The translations under genes and the position numbers were made by a program. Positions 42,654-51,559 of a DNA stretch of 53,338 nucleotides are shown piece after piece. This stretch comes from Candidatus Multiplicimicrobium inquinatum (GTDB lineage: Bacteria; Omnitrophota; Omnitrophia; Omnitrophales; Aquincolibacteriaceae). The notes under the pieces were generated by a model. It was not told the origin of the DNA. It saw only the letters and a program-made list of their open reading frames with translations, and made no database searches. The first letter of the stretch is position 1. The number at the start of each line of letters is the position of its first letter. The stretch lies in the NCBI GenBank assembly GCA_002344825.1, contig DDUN01000032.1, forward strand, positions 1 through 53,338. The letters run 5' to 3'.

Positions 42654-43309
42654 AAACTAGATTGCATGAAAAACTCGAGCGGGTGGGAAGAAAGTATTTT
42701 GAGATTTTTGGTGATCTCCAATCGGAGAATCACTTTTTGAGAATTATCCTTCTTGGATTTTGTGTGCTTCTTCTTCTGACGCTGGCAGGGGCGTTTGTTT
42801 TAACGAGCCGTCCTCCTGTGGTTATTCGGGTCACCGAAGTTGGAAAGGCGGAATCGGTAGGCCGCCTAGAGATGAATAACGCACCGATTGAGTCCGAAGT
42901 GCTTTATTTTGCAAAAAACTTTGTTCGCCGGTTTTCTGAATATAACGCTTACACCTTACCTCGAGATATATCAGAAGCAATGAATCTTATGACCGCGCAA
43001 TATCAAAAAACTGCCCGAAGAGAGCTTATTGAGTCCGGAGTTTTGGCGCGAGTAAAAGAGGCGGGGCTGAATGCTCAGATTGAGTTTAAAGAGGAATCTA
43101 TAGAACGCGAAACTGCGGATTATGTGGTCGTTTCGCTGATCGGTGTAAAAACACTGCTGAGTTTTAAGAACAAAGACTTTCGGGAGTCTAATCTCTTTAA
43201 ATCGGAAATCGTCCTGCGAAAACAACAGCGGAGTGCCTCTGTGCCGTCCGGGCTTCTTGTTGAAGATTACCGAGAAATAATTTTAAACAAACTTGAGGGG
43301 GTAAAGTGA
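42650..43309 (+). CDS. virB8: VirB8-like T4SS inner-membrane protein
   Basis: A 219-residue protein with a cytoplasmic N-terminus, one transmembrane helix (about residues 28-52) and a periplasmic NTF2-like domain, the VirB8/TrbF/TraE layout. Overlaps VirB6 by 4 bases and VirB9 by 4. It scaffolds the inner-membrane complex. Confidence 0.75.
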   Translation: MKTRLHEKLERVGRKYFEIFGDLQSENHFLRIILLGFCVLLLLTLAGAFVLTSRPPVVIRVTEVGKAESVGRLEMNNAPIESEVLYFAKNFVRRFSEYNAYTLPRDISEAMNLMTAQYQKTARRELIESGVLARVKEAGLNAQIEFKEESIERETADYVVVSLIGVKTLLSFKNKDFRESNLFKSEIVLRKQQRSASVPSGLLVEDYREIILNKLEGVK

Positions 43310-44301
43310 ATTCTTTAAAAATTCTTTGGAGATTAAGCATTGTAGTACTCGCAATTACTGTAGGTTTCTCAGTTTTAGCCAGAGCTGATGACTCTGTTCA
43401 GCCGGAGACTGTTCTTAAAGATAGGCAGCATTTCAATAAGCTGAAGCGTTCGACACGGAACATTTATAAGGTCACGATGCGGTCTGGGGTGGTCTTTAAA
43501 CTTCAGACGGCCCTTGGGTATGTATCTACGATTGATCTGCCGGAGAAGGCACTTAAGGTTTTCATTGGCGATCAGGAGCTTTTTAAGGTCGGTGTTTATG
43601 AAAAGCAAGTCTTGATTAAACCCATTACGGATGAAGTTGACGCTCGCTCTAATTTAGTAATTGTCACGGATTCGGGGCGGCTTGCTTTTGATGTGTCGGT
43701 CGGCGCTCCTGAAACAGCGGACTTTGTGGTCGATTTCCGTTTGCCCGAAGAAGACGAAGCGCTAGTTCAAAATGCTTTTGAGAAGAAAGTAAAAGAAAAA
43801 AGCAATGAGTTGGAACGGAAATTTAAGTCAAAAGAAGAAAAACTGAATGAGAAAGCCGAGAAAATTTCGGAAGAAAAATTAACGGCCAAAATAGCTTCTG
43901 GAATCACAATTATTCCATTAAAAGCATCGGCTGCAAAGGATAAAGTCCAGGTTAACTTGCTCTCGCTTTCTCGGAGCCAGGATAAAGGATATTTGAGGTT
44001 TTCTATCCTTAACTACTCCCCAATGCCTTACCGCGTATCGAAAGTAGTCCTTGGCGCTGTTACGGAAGAGCGAAAAGTTCTCAAAAAAGAAAAATCCGGG
44101 ATAGCTGAATTTCAAAGTGAACTCTCTCTTCCGCGCGTAATTAATCCTGATAGTTATGAATATGGCGTTCTTGTCTTTGATTACCGCGTTCTTGGGAAAA
44201 ACGAAAATCCGGTTTTTAAAATTATTGAAGATGCTGGACTTGAAAAAACGCCGCGAGATTTTGAGATTACGGGATTTAAATGGCTGGAGCATACAAAATG
44301 A
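43306..44301 (+). CDS. virB9: VirB9/TrbG-like T4SS core protein
   Basis: A 331-residue protein, start GTG 43306, with a signal peptide and two beta-rich regions separated by a highly charged, Lys/Glu-rich helix (about residues 160-195). Early DRQHF...IYKVTMRSGVVFKLQTALGYVSTIDLPEKA resembles the N-terminal strands of VirB9. The charged coiled insert is unusual. The gene lies between VirB8 and VirB10 as expected. Confidence 0.72.
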   Translation: MNSLKILWRLSIVVLAITVGFSVLARADDSVQPETVLKDRQHFNKLKRSTRNIYKVTMRSGVVFKLQTALGYVSTIDLPEKALKVFIGDQELFKVGVYEKQVLIKPITDEVDARSNLVIVTDSGRLAFDVSVGAPETADFVVDFRLPEEDEALVQNAFEKKVKEKSNELERKFKSKEEKLNEKAEKISEEKLTAKIASGITIIPLKASAAKDKVQVNLLSLSRSQDKGYLRFSILNYSPMPYRVSKVVLGAVTEERKVLKKEKSGIAEFQSELSLPRVINPDSYEYGVLVFDYRVLGKNENPVFKIIEDAGLEKTPRDFEITGFKWLEHTK

Positions 44302-45254
44302 TTTTTAACATTCCAAAACCTAAACCCAAAGAAAGCCGACCGCCGGAGCCTACTTTCTACGATAAGCCGGAAAATATGCCGAGTCTTAATCCTTTTAATG
44401 GTTGGCTAAAGAAAAATTGGTTTTTTGCTGTGATTTGTATTGGTGTGCTTTTGATGTTGGTCTTATCTGTTAGCTCTCCTAAAACCAGAGCTAAAGGTTC
44501 AGGGGTTATAGGGAACGATGAAAAACGGGAGACCGTAAGCCGTGAAGCTGTTGAGCAATCCATAGAACAGGCATCTGTAAATAAAAAAAACACGCTAAAG
44601 CCAATAAGTAAAAATTTAGAACAGAAGACCAAAAGGAATTATTCCACTCCTATAGAAGCTTTTGTCTATCAAGAGGATAAGCCGGCATCTGGTAGTGCTC
44701 GGGTAAGAAGCAATGCAAAGTCAGAGCTCATGGGTATTCCCTCTGGGACCCGGATACCTGCGCTGCTCTCAAACCGAATCTTCAGTTTCAATGTGGCTGC
44801 GCCGGTAATTGCAGTTCTTGGTCATGATTTTAAGTGGAAGGATAAGGTTGTGATTCCAAAAGGAGCAAAGTTTTTAGGGGAAGCCAGCATTGTTAAATCC
44901 ATCGACCGTATTAATGTCAATTTTGACACTCTTGTGTTTCCGGATGGTCGCGAGCTCCGTATCCGTGCAATGGCTCTATCTGCTGACGGCTCAGGCGGGA
45001 TCAAGGGGAAAGTTAAGAAACACCGTGATATTAAAGCTCTGAAAGCGGTTGGTGAGGCGCTTCTAGGCGGCGTAAGTCTATTTGCTGGAGGCGTTAGAAG
45101 AGATCCTTTCAGTATGGAAGATCAATTGAGGCTAAATCTCACGCAGAATTTGACTAGTCAAGCTGCGCAGGATTTAAGAAGCGTCAGGGTTGATCAATCA
45201 ATTACGGCAGAAGCCTATACGCCTATCGATGTCATGATTCTTGAAAAAATTTAA
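44298..45254 (+). CDS. virB10: VirB10/TrbI-like T4SS core protein
   Basis: A 318-residue protein, start ATG 44298 overlapping the VirB9 stop by 4. A Pro-rich cytoplasmic start (NIPKPKPKESRPPEPT) is followed by a transmembrane helix (about 44-62), a periplasmic linker and a C-terminal beta-barrel domain with IPSGTRIPALLSNRI and the VVIPKGAKFLGE segment. It bridges the inner and outer membranes. It is the last recognised T4SS gene; no VirB11, VirB1 or VirB7 is visible. Confidence 0.85.
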   Translation: MIFNIPKPKPKESRPPEPTFYDKPENMPSLNPFNGWLKKNWFFAVICIGVLLMLVLSVSSPKTRAKGSGVIGNDEKRETVSREAVEQSIEQASVNKKNTLKPISKNLEQKTKRNYSTPIEAFVYQEDKPASGSARVRSNAKSELMGIPSGTRIPALLSNRIFSFNVAAPVIAVLGHDFKWKDKVVIPKGAKFLGEASIVKSIDRINVNFDTLVFPDGRELRIRAMALSADGSGGIKGKVKKHRDIKALKAVGEALLGGVSLFAGGVRRDPFSMEDQLRLNLTQNLTSQAAQDLRSVRVDQSITAEAYTPIDVMILEKI

Positions 45255-45273
45255 AAAAGGAGGAAAGCAAACA

Positions 45274-45525
45274 ATGAGCAGACAAAAGGGAAAAGGGGAA
45301 TTCAGAGAAAAAGAGGCGCTATTTTCAGTACCCATGCGCAAGGGAGAAGAGCTTCGCTTTTCGGTTGTGGAGGTGGAGGGGAAAACGCGGGCTGACATCC
45401 GCTATTTTTCTCAAGTTGAGGATGGGATGAGACCTACTCCGCGCGGGATCATGGTTGATCCTGTGAAGCTTACCGAAATTGAAAGTGGTATTCGTAAGCT
45501 TGTGGACCGATTCTCAAAGAAGTGA
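45274..45525 (+). CDS. PC4-like ssDNA-binding protein 2
   Basis: An 83-residue protein, ATG 45274 with a strong AAAGGAGGAAA Shine-Dalgarno. It has the PC4 layout (LFSVPMRKGEELRFSVVE, KTRADIRYFSQ, RPTPRGIMVDPVKL) and the same length as the PC4 gene at 18643 but distant sequence. It ends the VirB operon, just as the first PC4 gene follows the coupling-protein operon, so both probably serve transfer, for example by binding the transferred single strand. Confidence 0.75.
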   Translation: MSRQKGKGEFREKEALFSVPMRKGEELRFSVVEVEGKTRADIRYFSQVEDGMRPTPRGIMVDPVKLTEIESGIRKLVDRFSKK

Positions 45526-45532
45526 GCTTTCT

Positions 45533-45563
45533 GGGGAGAGAGCTCTTCCGGGGCTCTCTCCCC
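45533..45563 (+). terminator. Strong hairpin closing the VirB operon
   Basis: Perfect 11-bp stem GGGGAGAGAGC / GCTCTCTCCCC with a 9-nt loop. Only AAATCCTTT follows, so termination may be partial; it could protect the upstream mRNA and let some reading into the TolC gene. Confidence 0.7.
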
Positions 45564-45583
45564 AAATCCTTTCGGAGTGAAAA

Positions 45584-46894
45584 ATGAGAAAACTTAAAGT
45601 AAGAAAAATAATGGTTTTAATTTTAATGTGCACATCTTTTGTGAGACCGGCGGCAGCGTTCAATGAGCCTGTTTTGGTTAATGAACATGGAACACTTTTA
45701 ACGCTGAGTCAGGCAATCACTCGTGTGTTTGATAGTGATGCTCGCGTGAAAGAAGCTGTTGAGCGACTCAATAAGGAGTCGTCTCTTTATAAAAGCAAGC
45801 GCGCAGAGTTATTCCCGACGATTAGCATGGATCTTTTTCAAGCTGTTGCCACAGGCGGCAAGAAAAACGTCACTTACTTCGATGCCGGGATTACGCAGCC
45901 TATCTTCCAAGGCGGAAAACTGCGGGCTGAAAAGTCCCGCCAAGAGACACGGGTAAAACAGGAAGGACTCCGCCTTGAAGAGGTGAAGCTTAACTTAAAA
46001 CAGGAAATAGAAAATTTATATGCCCAGGCGTTGGAAGAAAAGGAACTGACGAGACTTTTTCAGAACATGGTACGAGAGCTCCAGAGACATTATCAGGCAT
46101 CGCGGTCTCTGTATGAAAAGGAACTAATTACCAACTACGAGCGCCTTCGTGTCGAGAGTTTACTTGCGAAAGCAAAATCCGGACTTGTAAAGCATAAGGA
46201 GACGCATGATTACCTTATAGAAATCTTAAAGAGCGTGATGGGTGTTAGTGAAAATGAATCTCTTGAGCTAGAACCATTGAAGGATGTTCCCGATTTGGAT
46301 GAGGGGGTGGAATCTTATCTCAATTCCTCAAAAAAAGATCCGCTCTATCAGATAACCGAATTACAAATCCAAGAAAAGGGATTTGAAAAGAGATCGATTC
46401 AGGCTGAACGGTTCCCGCATTTCGATCTTGTAGCAAAGACCAATGTGAATCGAGATATTTTTGTAGATGCTAATCGGTTTATGTTGGGCATTGTCGCAAA
46501 ATGGGATATTTGGGATTTTGGAAAACTTGGGAATCAGGTGAAAGCAAAAGTTCATGAAATGGAAGAGGTGAAATGGGCGGGGGAAGTCAAGATTAAGGAA
46601 AAGGAAAAGGTAATTCGGAAACAATATCATGAGGCTCGAGCTCTAAAAGAAAAAATTCGGCTATCTGAGGCTTTGGTGGCGGAGCGGGAAGAGGGCTATA
46701 AAAACGGCAAGGCTAGAATTATTGCAGGTGATAAAGGAACTGAGGAAATGGTGGAATCGTTCCTTGCGCTCCAACAGGCTTATGCCGAACAGATCCAGGC
46801 AATAACCGAATATCGGATGACCATTTCGGCACTTAATCGTCAGGCCGCGGTTGAAAAGAATGTTGAACCAAAGGAAGTTGGTGACCTGTCATGA
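45584..46894 (+). CDS. TolC-like outer membrane efflux protein (glycan module)
   Basis: A 436-residue protein with a signal peptide (cleavage near RPAAAFN) and two outer-membrane-efflux repeats with long coiled-coil stretches; the typical TLSQAITRVFDSD start is present. It differs strongly from the TolC gene at 1463. It overlaps the glycosyltransferase gene by 4 bases, so it is likely the outer-membrane exit for that enzyme's product rather than part of a drug pump. Confidence 0.82.
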   Translation: MRKLKVRKIMVLILMCTSFVRPAAAFNEPVLVNEHGTLLTLSQAITRVFDSDARVKEAVERLNKESSLYKSKRAELFPTISMDLFQAVATGGKKNVTYFDAGITQPIFQGGKLRAEKSRQETRVKQEGLRLEEVKLNLKQEIENLYAQALEEKELTRLFQNMVRELQRHYQASRSLYEKELITNYERLRVESLLAKAKSGLVKHKETHDYLIEILKSVMGVSENESLELEPLKDVPDLDEGVESYLNSSKKDPLYQITELQIQEKGFEKRSIQAERFPHFDLVAKTNVNRDIFVDANRFMLGIVAKWDIWDFGKLGNQVKAKVHEMEEVKWAGEVKIKEKEKVIRKQYHEARALKEKIRLSEALVAEREEGYKNGKARIIAGDKGTEEMVESFLALQQAYAEQIQAITEYRMTISALNRQAAVEKNVEPKEVGDLS

Positions 46895-48438
46895 CGCGGT
46901 ACGGGGGCCACCTCTTCTTATTAATAGTCGCTGCATTCACACTGGGAGCCAGTGTGCTTATCGCGTCAACCATGATATTCACAAGGGAATCCCTTATTCC
47001 TAGTGTTTTATGGCTCGGCGGATTCAGCTTTCTTTTTTTTAACATCTCATATCTGTTCTTCTTAAGTGTTGTCAGGCGATTCGTCAAGGAGCCGGTTCTT
47101 GCGGAATCCTTTATTAGGGATTTTCCTAAAACGGCTTTGCTTTATCCAATTCGTAACGAAGATCACGGTCTTTACGAGCGAATGGATTATTCATTTTCGG
47201 GCAATCATCTTCCGAATCTTGATCTCTGGATTCTCTCTGATTCAGATGCTTCTTATGAGCAGCTTGAGCTCGAACTGGTTCAGAGGTTACGAAACAAGTA
47301 TCCAAATCGTATTTATTACCGCAGAAGGTTGAAACCTGTTGAGCGAAAGCAGGGCAATATTAAGGAATTTCTTACAAATCATCCCGAGTATCAATGGCTC
47401 TATATCGCAGATGCAGACAGTATGGTTCCAAAAGGAACCGTTTTGACGCTCCTTCGCAAAGCCGTGCATCCAGCAAATAGTGATGTAGCAATTTTTCAGT
47501 GTTTTATTCGTATTGCTCATGCCACAAGTTGGTACGCTCGGCTTGAAAAGATTGGAGCGGAGTTTGGGCAGAGACTGTATTTCACGGCTCTTCAAGGTCT
47601 TTTTGGGCGATTGATTTCGTTCGGGCATCATCACCTTGTTCGCGCGGATCTACTCGCATCCATTCAATTACCTAAAGGACTTCTTTCGCATGATAATTGG
47701 GACACGGTACTTTTAGATCAGCAGGGGTATCGAGTTGTTTTTTGTCCGGATGTCTATGGGTATGACGAAGTTCCCTCAAATTATCTGGAAGCTCGCGCAA
47801 GAGCTGGGAGATGGGCTCAGGGTACGCTTCAGGGTTGGCCGCTAATTTTTAAAAACAATGTCAGTCTGGCTTCACGCTTTCTTGCCTTTTATGGGATCTA
47901 TCTGTATCTCGGCGATATTGTTTTCTTCCTATGGGTTCTACTTGGTTTGTCAGCTCACAGCATCTGGTTTGGTGAGTTGATTCATTTCCAGATTGACACG
48001 ATTTGGCTCGGACTCTTCACTAACAGTATTTTGAAAACGGTTCTAATTTTTTGTATGGCAGTTACATTTTTTCATAAGGCAGTCATTGTTAAAAATGCGG
48101 ATGATCTCCGAAAGTTTTCTTACGAGATCATCATCTCAAGCTTAATCACGCTCAATAACTTCTTTTATGTGCCTCTTGCTATTGCTACGCAGCCTTTTAA
48201 AAAGCTGATGTGGAGGCCTATGAAGAAAAATCCTTTTGAACAAGTAAATTTATTGCAGACGTTCAAAAGTCTTTGGCCTGGAACATTGTTCGGGGTAGCT
48301 CTTTTTTATTTCTGCAATCATGCAACGCCGTACTTTGTTTGGCAGGCACTGCCGATTATGGGAAGCCTCATGCTTTCCGTTCCGCTTGTTTATTTTACGT
48401 CCAAGGCTATGCCTGTAAGTTTCAAAAAATGGATTTGA
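46891..48438 (+). CDS. Membrane GT2 glycosyltransferase, OpgH-like
   Basis: A 515-residue protein with two N-terminal transmembrane helices, a cytoplasmic GT-A domain and about four to six C-terminal helices. Catalytic features are LSDSDAS, DxD in YIADADSMVP, the putative base in LLSHDNWDTVLL and the RARAGRWAQGTLQGW acceptor motif. The whole most resembles glucan synthases such as OpgH. It should polymerise and translocate a beta-glycan. Flanked by TolC and HlyD genes, it suggests a synthase-dependent surface polysaccharide. Confidence 0.82.
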   Translation: MTRYGGHLFLLIVAAFTLGASVLIASTMIFTRESLIPSVLWLGGFSFLFFNISYLFFLSVVRRFVKEPVLAESFIRDFPKTALLYPIRNEDHGLYERMDYSFSGNHLPNLDLWILSDSDASYEQLELELVQRLRNKYPNRIYYRRRLKPVERKQGNIKEFLTNHPEYQWLYIADADSMVPKGTVLTLLRKAVHPANSDVAIFQCFIRIAHATSWYARLEKIGAEFGQRLYFTALQGLFGRLISFGHHHLVRADLLASIQLPKGLLSHDNWDTVLLDQQGYRVVFCPDVYGYDEVPSNYLEARARAGRWAQGTLQGWPLIFKNNVSLASRFLAFYGIYLYLGDIVFFLWVLLGLSAHSIWFGELIHFQIDTIWLGLFTNSILKTVLIFCMAVTFFHKAVIVKNADDLRKFSYEIIISSLITLNNFFYVPLAIATQPFKKLMWRPMKKNPFEQVNLLQTFKSLWPGTLFGVALFYFCNHATPYFVWQALPIMGSLMLSVPLVYFTSKAMPVSFKKWI

Positions 48439-48458
48439 GCGAAAAGGAGAATGAAAGA

Positions 48459-49445
48459 ATGACACAGGAAAAATCAGATGGGAAATTGGAGGAACCGATT
48501 TTGTTTAAGGAGCCGGATAAAAAATCAACTAAGGTCAGAGGGGCGTGGTTTTTCATTTTGCTTCTCACAGGTGGTTTCTACCTTTTAAGTGGTACTGGAC
48601 AAACAAGGGGCGAGGGAACGCTCAAGGCTTATAAACACGTAACTCTTCAGGCGCAAGTTCCGGGAAGGCTTATAGAAATTATGCGTAAAAAGGGCGAAGC
48701 AGTTCAGATGGGCGAAATTCTGGCTCATTTTGAGAACTCAGGCTTTCCGAACAAACTAGCTCTTAAACAGAAATCTCTGGAGATCAATGAAGAAAATTTA
48801 AAAGGGATACAGGAAAAAGAGAGTCATCTGAAAGCTAAAATCGACAGAGCTTCAATTTTGTCTGAAAACGGGGTAATTGGAAAATCTGATTTTGAAGACA
48901 TTTCGCTCGAGTATAAGTCTGCCCAAAAGGAGGTTCTGCTGCAAACAAAACAAGTCGAAGCTCTCCGGGAAGAAGTTGCCTATCTCACAAGCGAAATTGA
49001 AAAACTTAAATTAAAGGCGCCCATTGCTGGTGTGTTGCTCAGTGATCCATCCGAGAAGATTTATACCCATTTTGATGTAGGAGCTGAAGCGTTCGAAATT
49101 GGAGATCCTTCCAGCTTTTATGTGGAGATGCCCGTTAGGGAAAGTCAGATCGGAAGTGTTCATATTGGTGATTCCGCGGCTATTCAGTTCGATGCCGTGC
49201 CATTAAGAAAGTATAGCGGGATTATCGTAGGGATTGGGGTCAAAACCGATCAAGAAGTCGAAAAGGTTTTTAAGGTAAAGCATGTTGTCGTTTGTGAGAT
49301 TAAATTAAATGAGGATGTTTCGGGGCTTCGCTTTGGCATGCAAGCCAAGGTGGTAATTCATAGCGCAAGGAAGATCATCCCAAACTTTATCAGAAATTCT
49401 AAGCCTAAAGGGGAGTCTGACTTTGATGGAACTTTCAAGCTTTGA
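48459..49445 (+). CDS. HlyD-like periplasmic adaptor
   Basis: A 328-residue protein, start ATG 48459 with AAGGAG 9 bases upstream (ATG 48429 is a longer alternative). A cytoplasmic tail, one transmembrane helix (about 29-46), a lipoyl half, a long coiled-coil hairpin (about residues 98-185), a second lipoyl half (LKAPIAGVLLSDP) and a beta-barrel domain follow in order. It would connect the GT2 enzyme to the TolC-like channel. A gap of 131 bases follows before the next gene. Confidence 0.82.
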   Translation: MTQEKSDGKLEEPILFKEPDKKSTKVRGAWFFILLLTGGFYLLSGTGQTRGEGTLKAYKHVTLQAQVPGRLIEIMRKKGEAVQMGEILAHFENSGFPNKLALKQKSLEINEENLKGIQEKESHLKAKIDRASILSENGVIGKSDFEDISLEYKSAQKEVLLQTKQVEALREEVAYLTSEIEKLKLKAPIAGVLLSDPSEKIYTHFDVGAEAFEIGDPSSFYVEMPVRESQIGSVHIGDSAAIQFDAVPLRKYSGIIVGIGVKTDQEVEKVFKVKHVVVCEIKLNEDVSGLRFGMQAKVVIHSARKIIPNFIRNSKPKGESDFDGTFKL

Positions 49446-49576
49446 AACAGAATTTTTAATGCTGAAAAGGGAGCGCGAGGGTGGGAGAAGCCAGAAGGAT
49501 GTTGTTGAGATCATTCGTCTTTGTCCGCCAGCTGGAAAAAATCTAAAACAAAATTACTCTGGAGGATCGAATATCT

Positions 49577-50332
49577 ATGAAAGCAATCATTCTTGCGGCC
49601 GGTTTTGGGACCCGTCTTTATCCATTAACCGAGAATACACCAAAAGCGCTGCTTAAAGTGGGGAACAAAAGCATTCTCGATTATCTAATCGAGAAGTTGG
49701 ATGCGATATCGATTATTGATGAAATTATTATTGTTTCAAATAGCCGCTTTTATATTGATTTTAGTGTATGGCTGAATGAAGCAAAGTATAAAAAGCAAAT
49801 TCATCTCATTGAAAATGGTGTTTTTGAACCTCGGAAGAGCTTGGGAGCGATTGGAGATTTGAATTTTGCTTTACGCTCTGGTTTTTGCGGTAGTGATGAT
49901 TTTATGGTTTTTTGTGGGGATAATCTTTTCGATTTTCCATTATCACACTTTCTTCTGCCATGTTTGGGGCATCGGGACGATGTATTTGTTGGCATTTACG
50001 ATGTGAAAGATCCCGATCTTGCTTCTGAATGTGGGGTGGTAACGACGGACTCTCATAATGTCATTACGAGCTTTATTGAGAAACCTCGGCGCCCCAAGTC
50101 CACAAAAGTGGCGATAGGTGTTTATTATTTCCCCGGGCCATATCGACTTCGGGTATACGAATATCTTTTTATTGATGAACTCAATCCGGACAGAATTGGA
50201 GACTTTATCGCGTGGCTTACCAAAAAACAGCCTTTAAATGCCGTTGATTTTGATGGTGTTTGGTTTGATATCGGGACTATCCAGTCATATGAATTAGCGC
50301 AAAAAATCTTCAACGATAGGATGGCGGCTTAA
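49577..50332 (+). CDS. Sugar-phosphate nucleotidyltransferase
   Basis: A 251-residue enzyme with the NTP-transferase signature LAAGFGTRLYPLTENTPKALL and substrate/metal residues in FCGDNLFDFP and near DGVWFDIGT. It makes an NDP-sugar from sugar-1-phosphate and NTP; the sugar cannot be told. Adjacent to the GT2/TolC/HlyD genes, it probably supplies or diversifies the donor for the exported glycan. Start ATG 49577 has a GGAGG element 12 bases upstream. Confidence 0.82.
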   Translation: MKAIILAAGFGTRLYPLTENTPKALLKVGNKSILDYLIEKLDAISIIDEIIIVSNSRFYIDFSVWLNEAKYKKQIHLIENGVFEPRKSLGAIGDLNFALRSGFCGSDDFMVFCGDNLFDFPLSHFLLPCLGHRDDVFVGIYDVKDPDLASECGVVTTDSHNVITSFIEKPRRPKSTKVAIGVYYFPGPYRLRVYEYLFIDELNPDRIGDFIAWLTKKQPLNAVDFDGVWFDIGTIQSYELAQKIFNDRMAA

Positions 50333-50334
50333 TA

Positions 50335-51318
50335 ATGAATAAGCAGCCCAAGTTGAAGATTTCAGGCGATTTGGATGGTTACTCCCAGATATTGCGGGAC
50401 GTGAAGCTGATCCTGGAAAAATGTCAGTCCCGGGTATTTCGGGCGGTTGATAGGGTTAAAGTCGAAGCCTACTGGGAGACGGGACAGAGAATTGCTAAGG
50501 GTGAGTTAGACAATAAAGACAGGGCGGATTACGGTGAGGCAATAGTTATGAAGCTCTCCCAGGATATAGGAATTGATAAATCTACTCTGTATGACGCCTG
50601 TCGATTTTTTAAACGATATCCAATTTTCCACACAGTGTGTGGAAAATTAAGCTGGTCGATCTGGCGGCGTTTAATATATTTGGAGAATGATTCGGAGCGA
50701 GAATTTTACAGACTTAAAGCAGATGAAGAAAACTGGTCGGTCCGACAATTTGAAAAAGCATTAAAAGGGAATTTATTCAAATCATCAGGTCCGCCACATA
50801 AAATTCCTGTAATGACTCCACCTGTTGTTGAAAACGCACAAAATATTTTCAGAGATATTTATGACTTTGATTTCCTGGCTCTACCTAAGCCGTTTCAAGA
50901 ATATGATCTTGAAACTGCTATGACGGAAAAAACGATACAAGTCCTTATGGAACTAGGAAAGCATTTTTCTCTGGTCGGTAGGCAGGTGAGAATTTTGATC
51001 GATGGTAATTGGGATCGGATCGATCTGGTTTTTTATCATACGCGATTGCATTGCTATATTCTTGTTGAGCTGAAAAAGGGTACTTTTAAAAAGCAATATG
51101 TCGGGCAGATGAATGCTTATATTGAGTATTTTAGGCATAATCAGGAGTCTCGAGGCGATAATCCGACTATAGGGCTTATTCTCTGCGAAGATATTGGTTA
51201 TGAGGAAGCTGTCTATGCGCTCGGCGGCCTAGAAAAGAAAGTGTTTGTGGCGCAGTATCGGGTTACATTACCAAGCGAACAGCAAATTGAAAAGAAACTT
51301 AAAGAGCTTAGAAAATAA
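50335..51318 (+). CDS. DUF1016/YhcG-like PD-(D/E)xK nuclease family protein
   Basis: A 327-residue protein. The N-terminal helical DNA-binding domain of the YhcG type (VEAYWETGQRIAKGE, LSQDIGIDKSTLYDACRFFKRYP) is followed by a PD-(D/E)xK nuclease core (DRIDLVFYHTRLHCYILVELKKG, then VGQMNAYIEYF). Family members are common on mobile elements and near restriction genes; their role is uncertain. The coding sequence contains a striking 12-bp-arm palindrome at 50622-50648. Confidence 0.85.
   Translation: MNKQPKLKISGDLDGYSQILRDVKLILEKCQSRVFRAVDRVKVEAYWETGQRIAKGELDNKDRADYGEAIVMKLSQDIGIDKSTLYDACRFFKRYPIFHTVCGKLSWSIWRRLIYLENDSEREFYRLKADEENWSVRQFEKALKGNLFKSSGPPHKIPVMTPPVVENAQNIFRDIYDFDFLALPKPFQEYDLETAMTEKTIQVLMELGKHFSLVGRQVRILIDGNWDRIDLVFYHTRLHCYILVELKKGTFKKQYVGQMNAYIEYFRHNQESRGDNPTIGLILCEDIGYEEAVYALGGLEKKVFVAQYRVTLPSEQQIEKKLKELRK
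50622..50648. repeat. Perfect 12-bp inverted repeat inside the DUF1016 gene
   Basis: AATTTTCCACAC - AGT - GTGTGGAAAATT. It encodes the linker IFHTVCGKL between the two domains. Perfect arms of this length in coding DNA are unexpected by chance and may be a protein-binding site or a relic of a small palindromic element. Confidence 0.75.
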
Positions 51319-51373
51319 CCCATGAATTTTGAGGGGTTAAGGAGGAGCTTAACTATCGATTAGAGGTCAACCT

Positions 51374-51538
51374 TTGAGTAATAAGCAGGAATTTAAAACT
51401 AATACCTGTCTGATATATGATGAAGATCCCGATCTTTATGAGCGCATCATGAAGATCATAGCGTTAGCCATCCTAATTGCGCCCATGTCCCAAGAAGAAG
51501 CCGAAAAGACACAAAAAACATACCTTGAAAACCTATGA
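51374..51538 (+). CDS. Small hypothetical protein next to recombinase
   Basis: A 54-residue protein, TTG 51374 with AGAGG 7 bases upstream; acidic N-terminal half (CLIYDEDPDLYERIMKIIALAILIAPMS) with one helix and a charged tail. No family is recognised. It is followed 21 bases later by the MerR-like gene, so it may belong to the recombination operon. Confidence is limited by the non-ATG start. Confidence 0.4.
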   Translation: MSNKQEFKTNTCLIYDEDPDLYERIMKIIALAILIAPMSQEEAEKTQKTYLENL

Positions 51539-51559
51539 AAACATTGTAAGATGATTTTG

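Noticed and set aside
49423..49656. 77-codon frame between the HlyD and nucleotidyltransferase genes
   Set aside because: It overlaps the 5' end of the nucleotidyltransferase gene by 80 bases, its later codons are only that gene in another frame, and it has no recognisable motif. A short real peptide at 49426 is not excluded.
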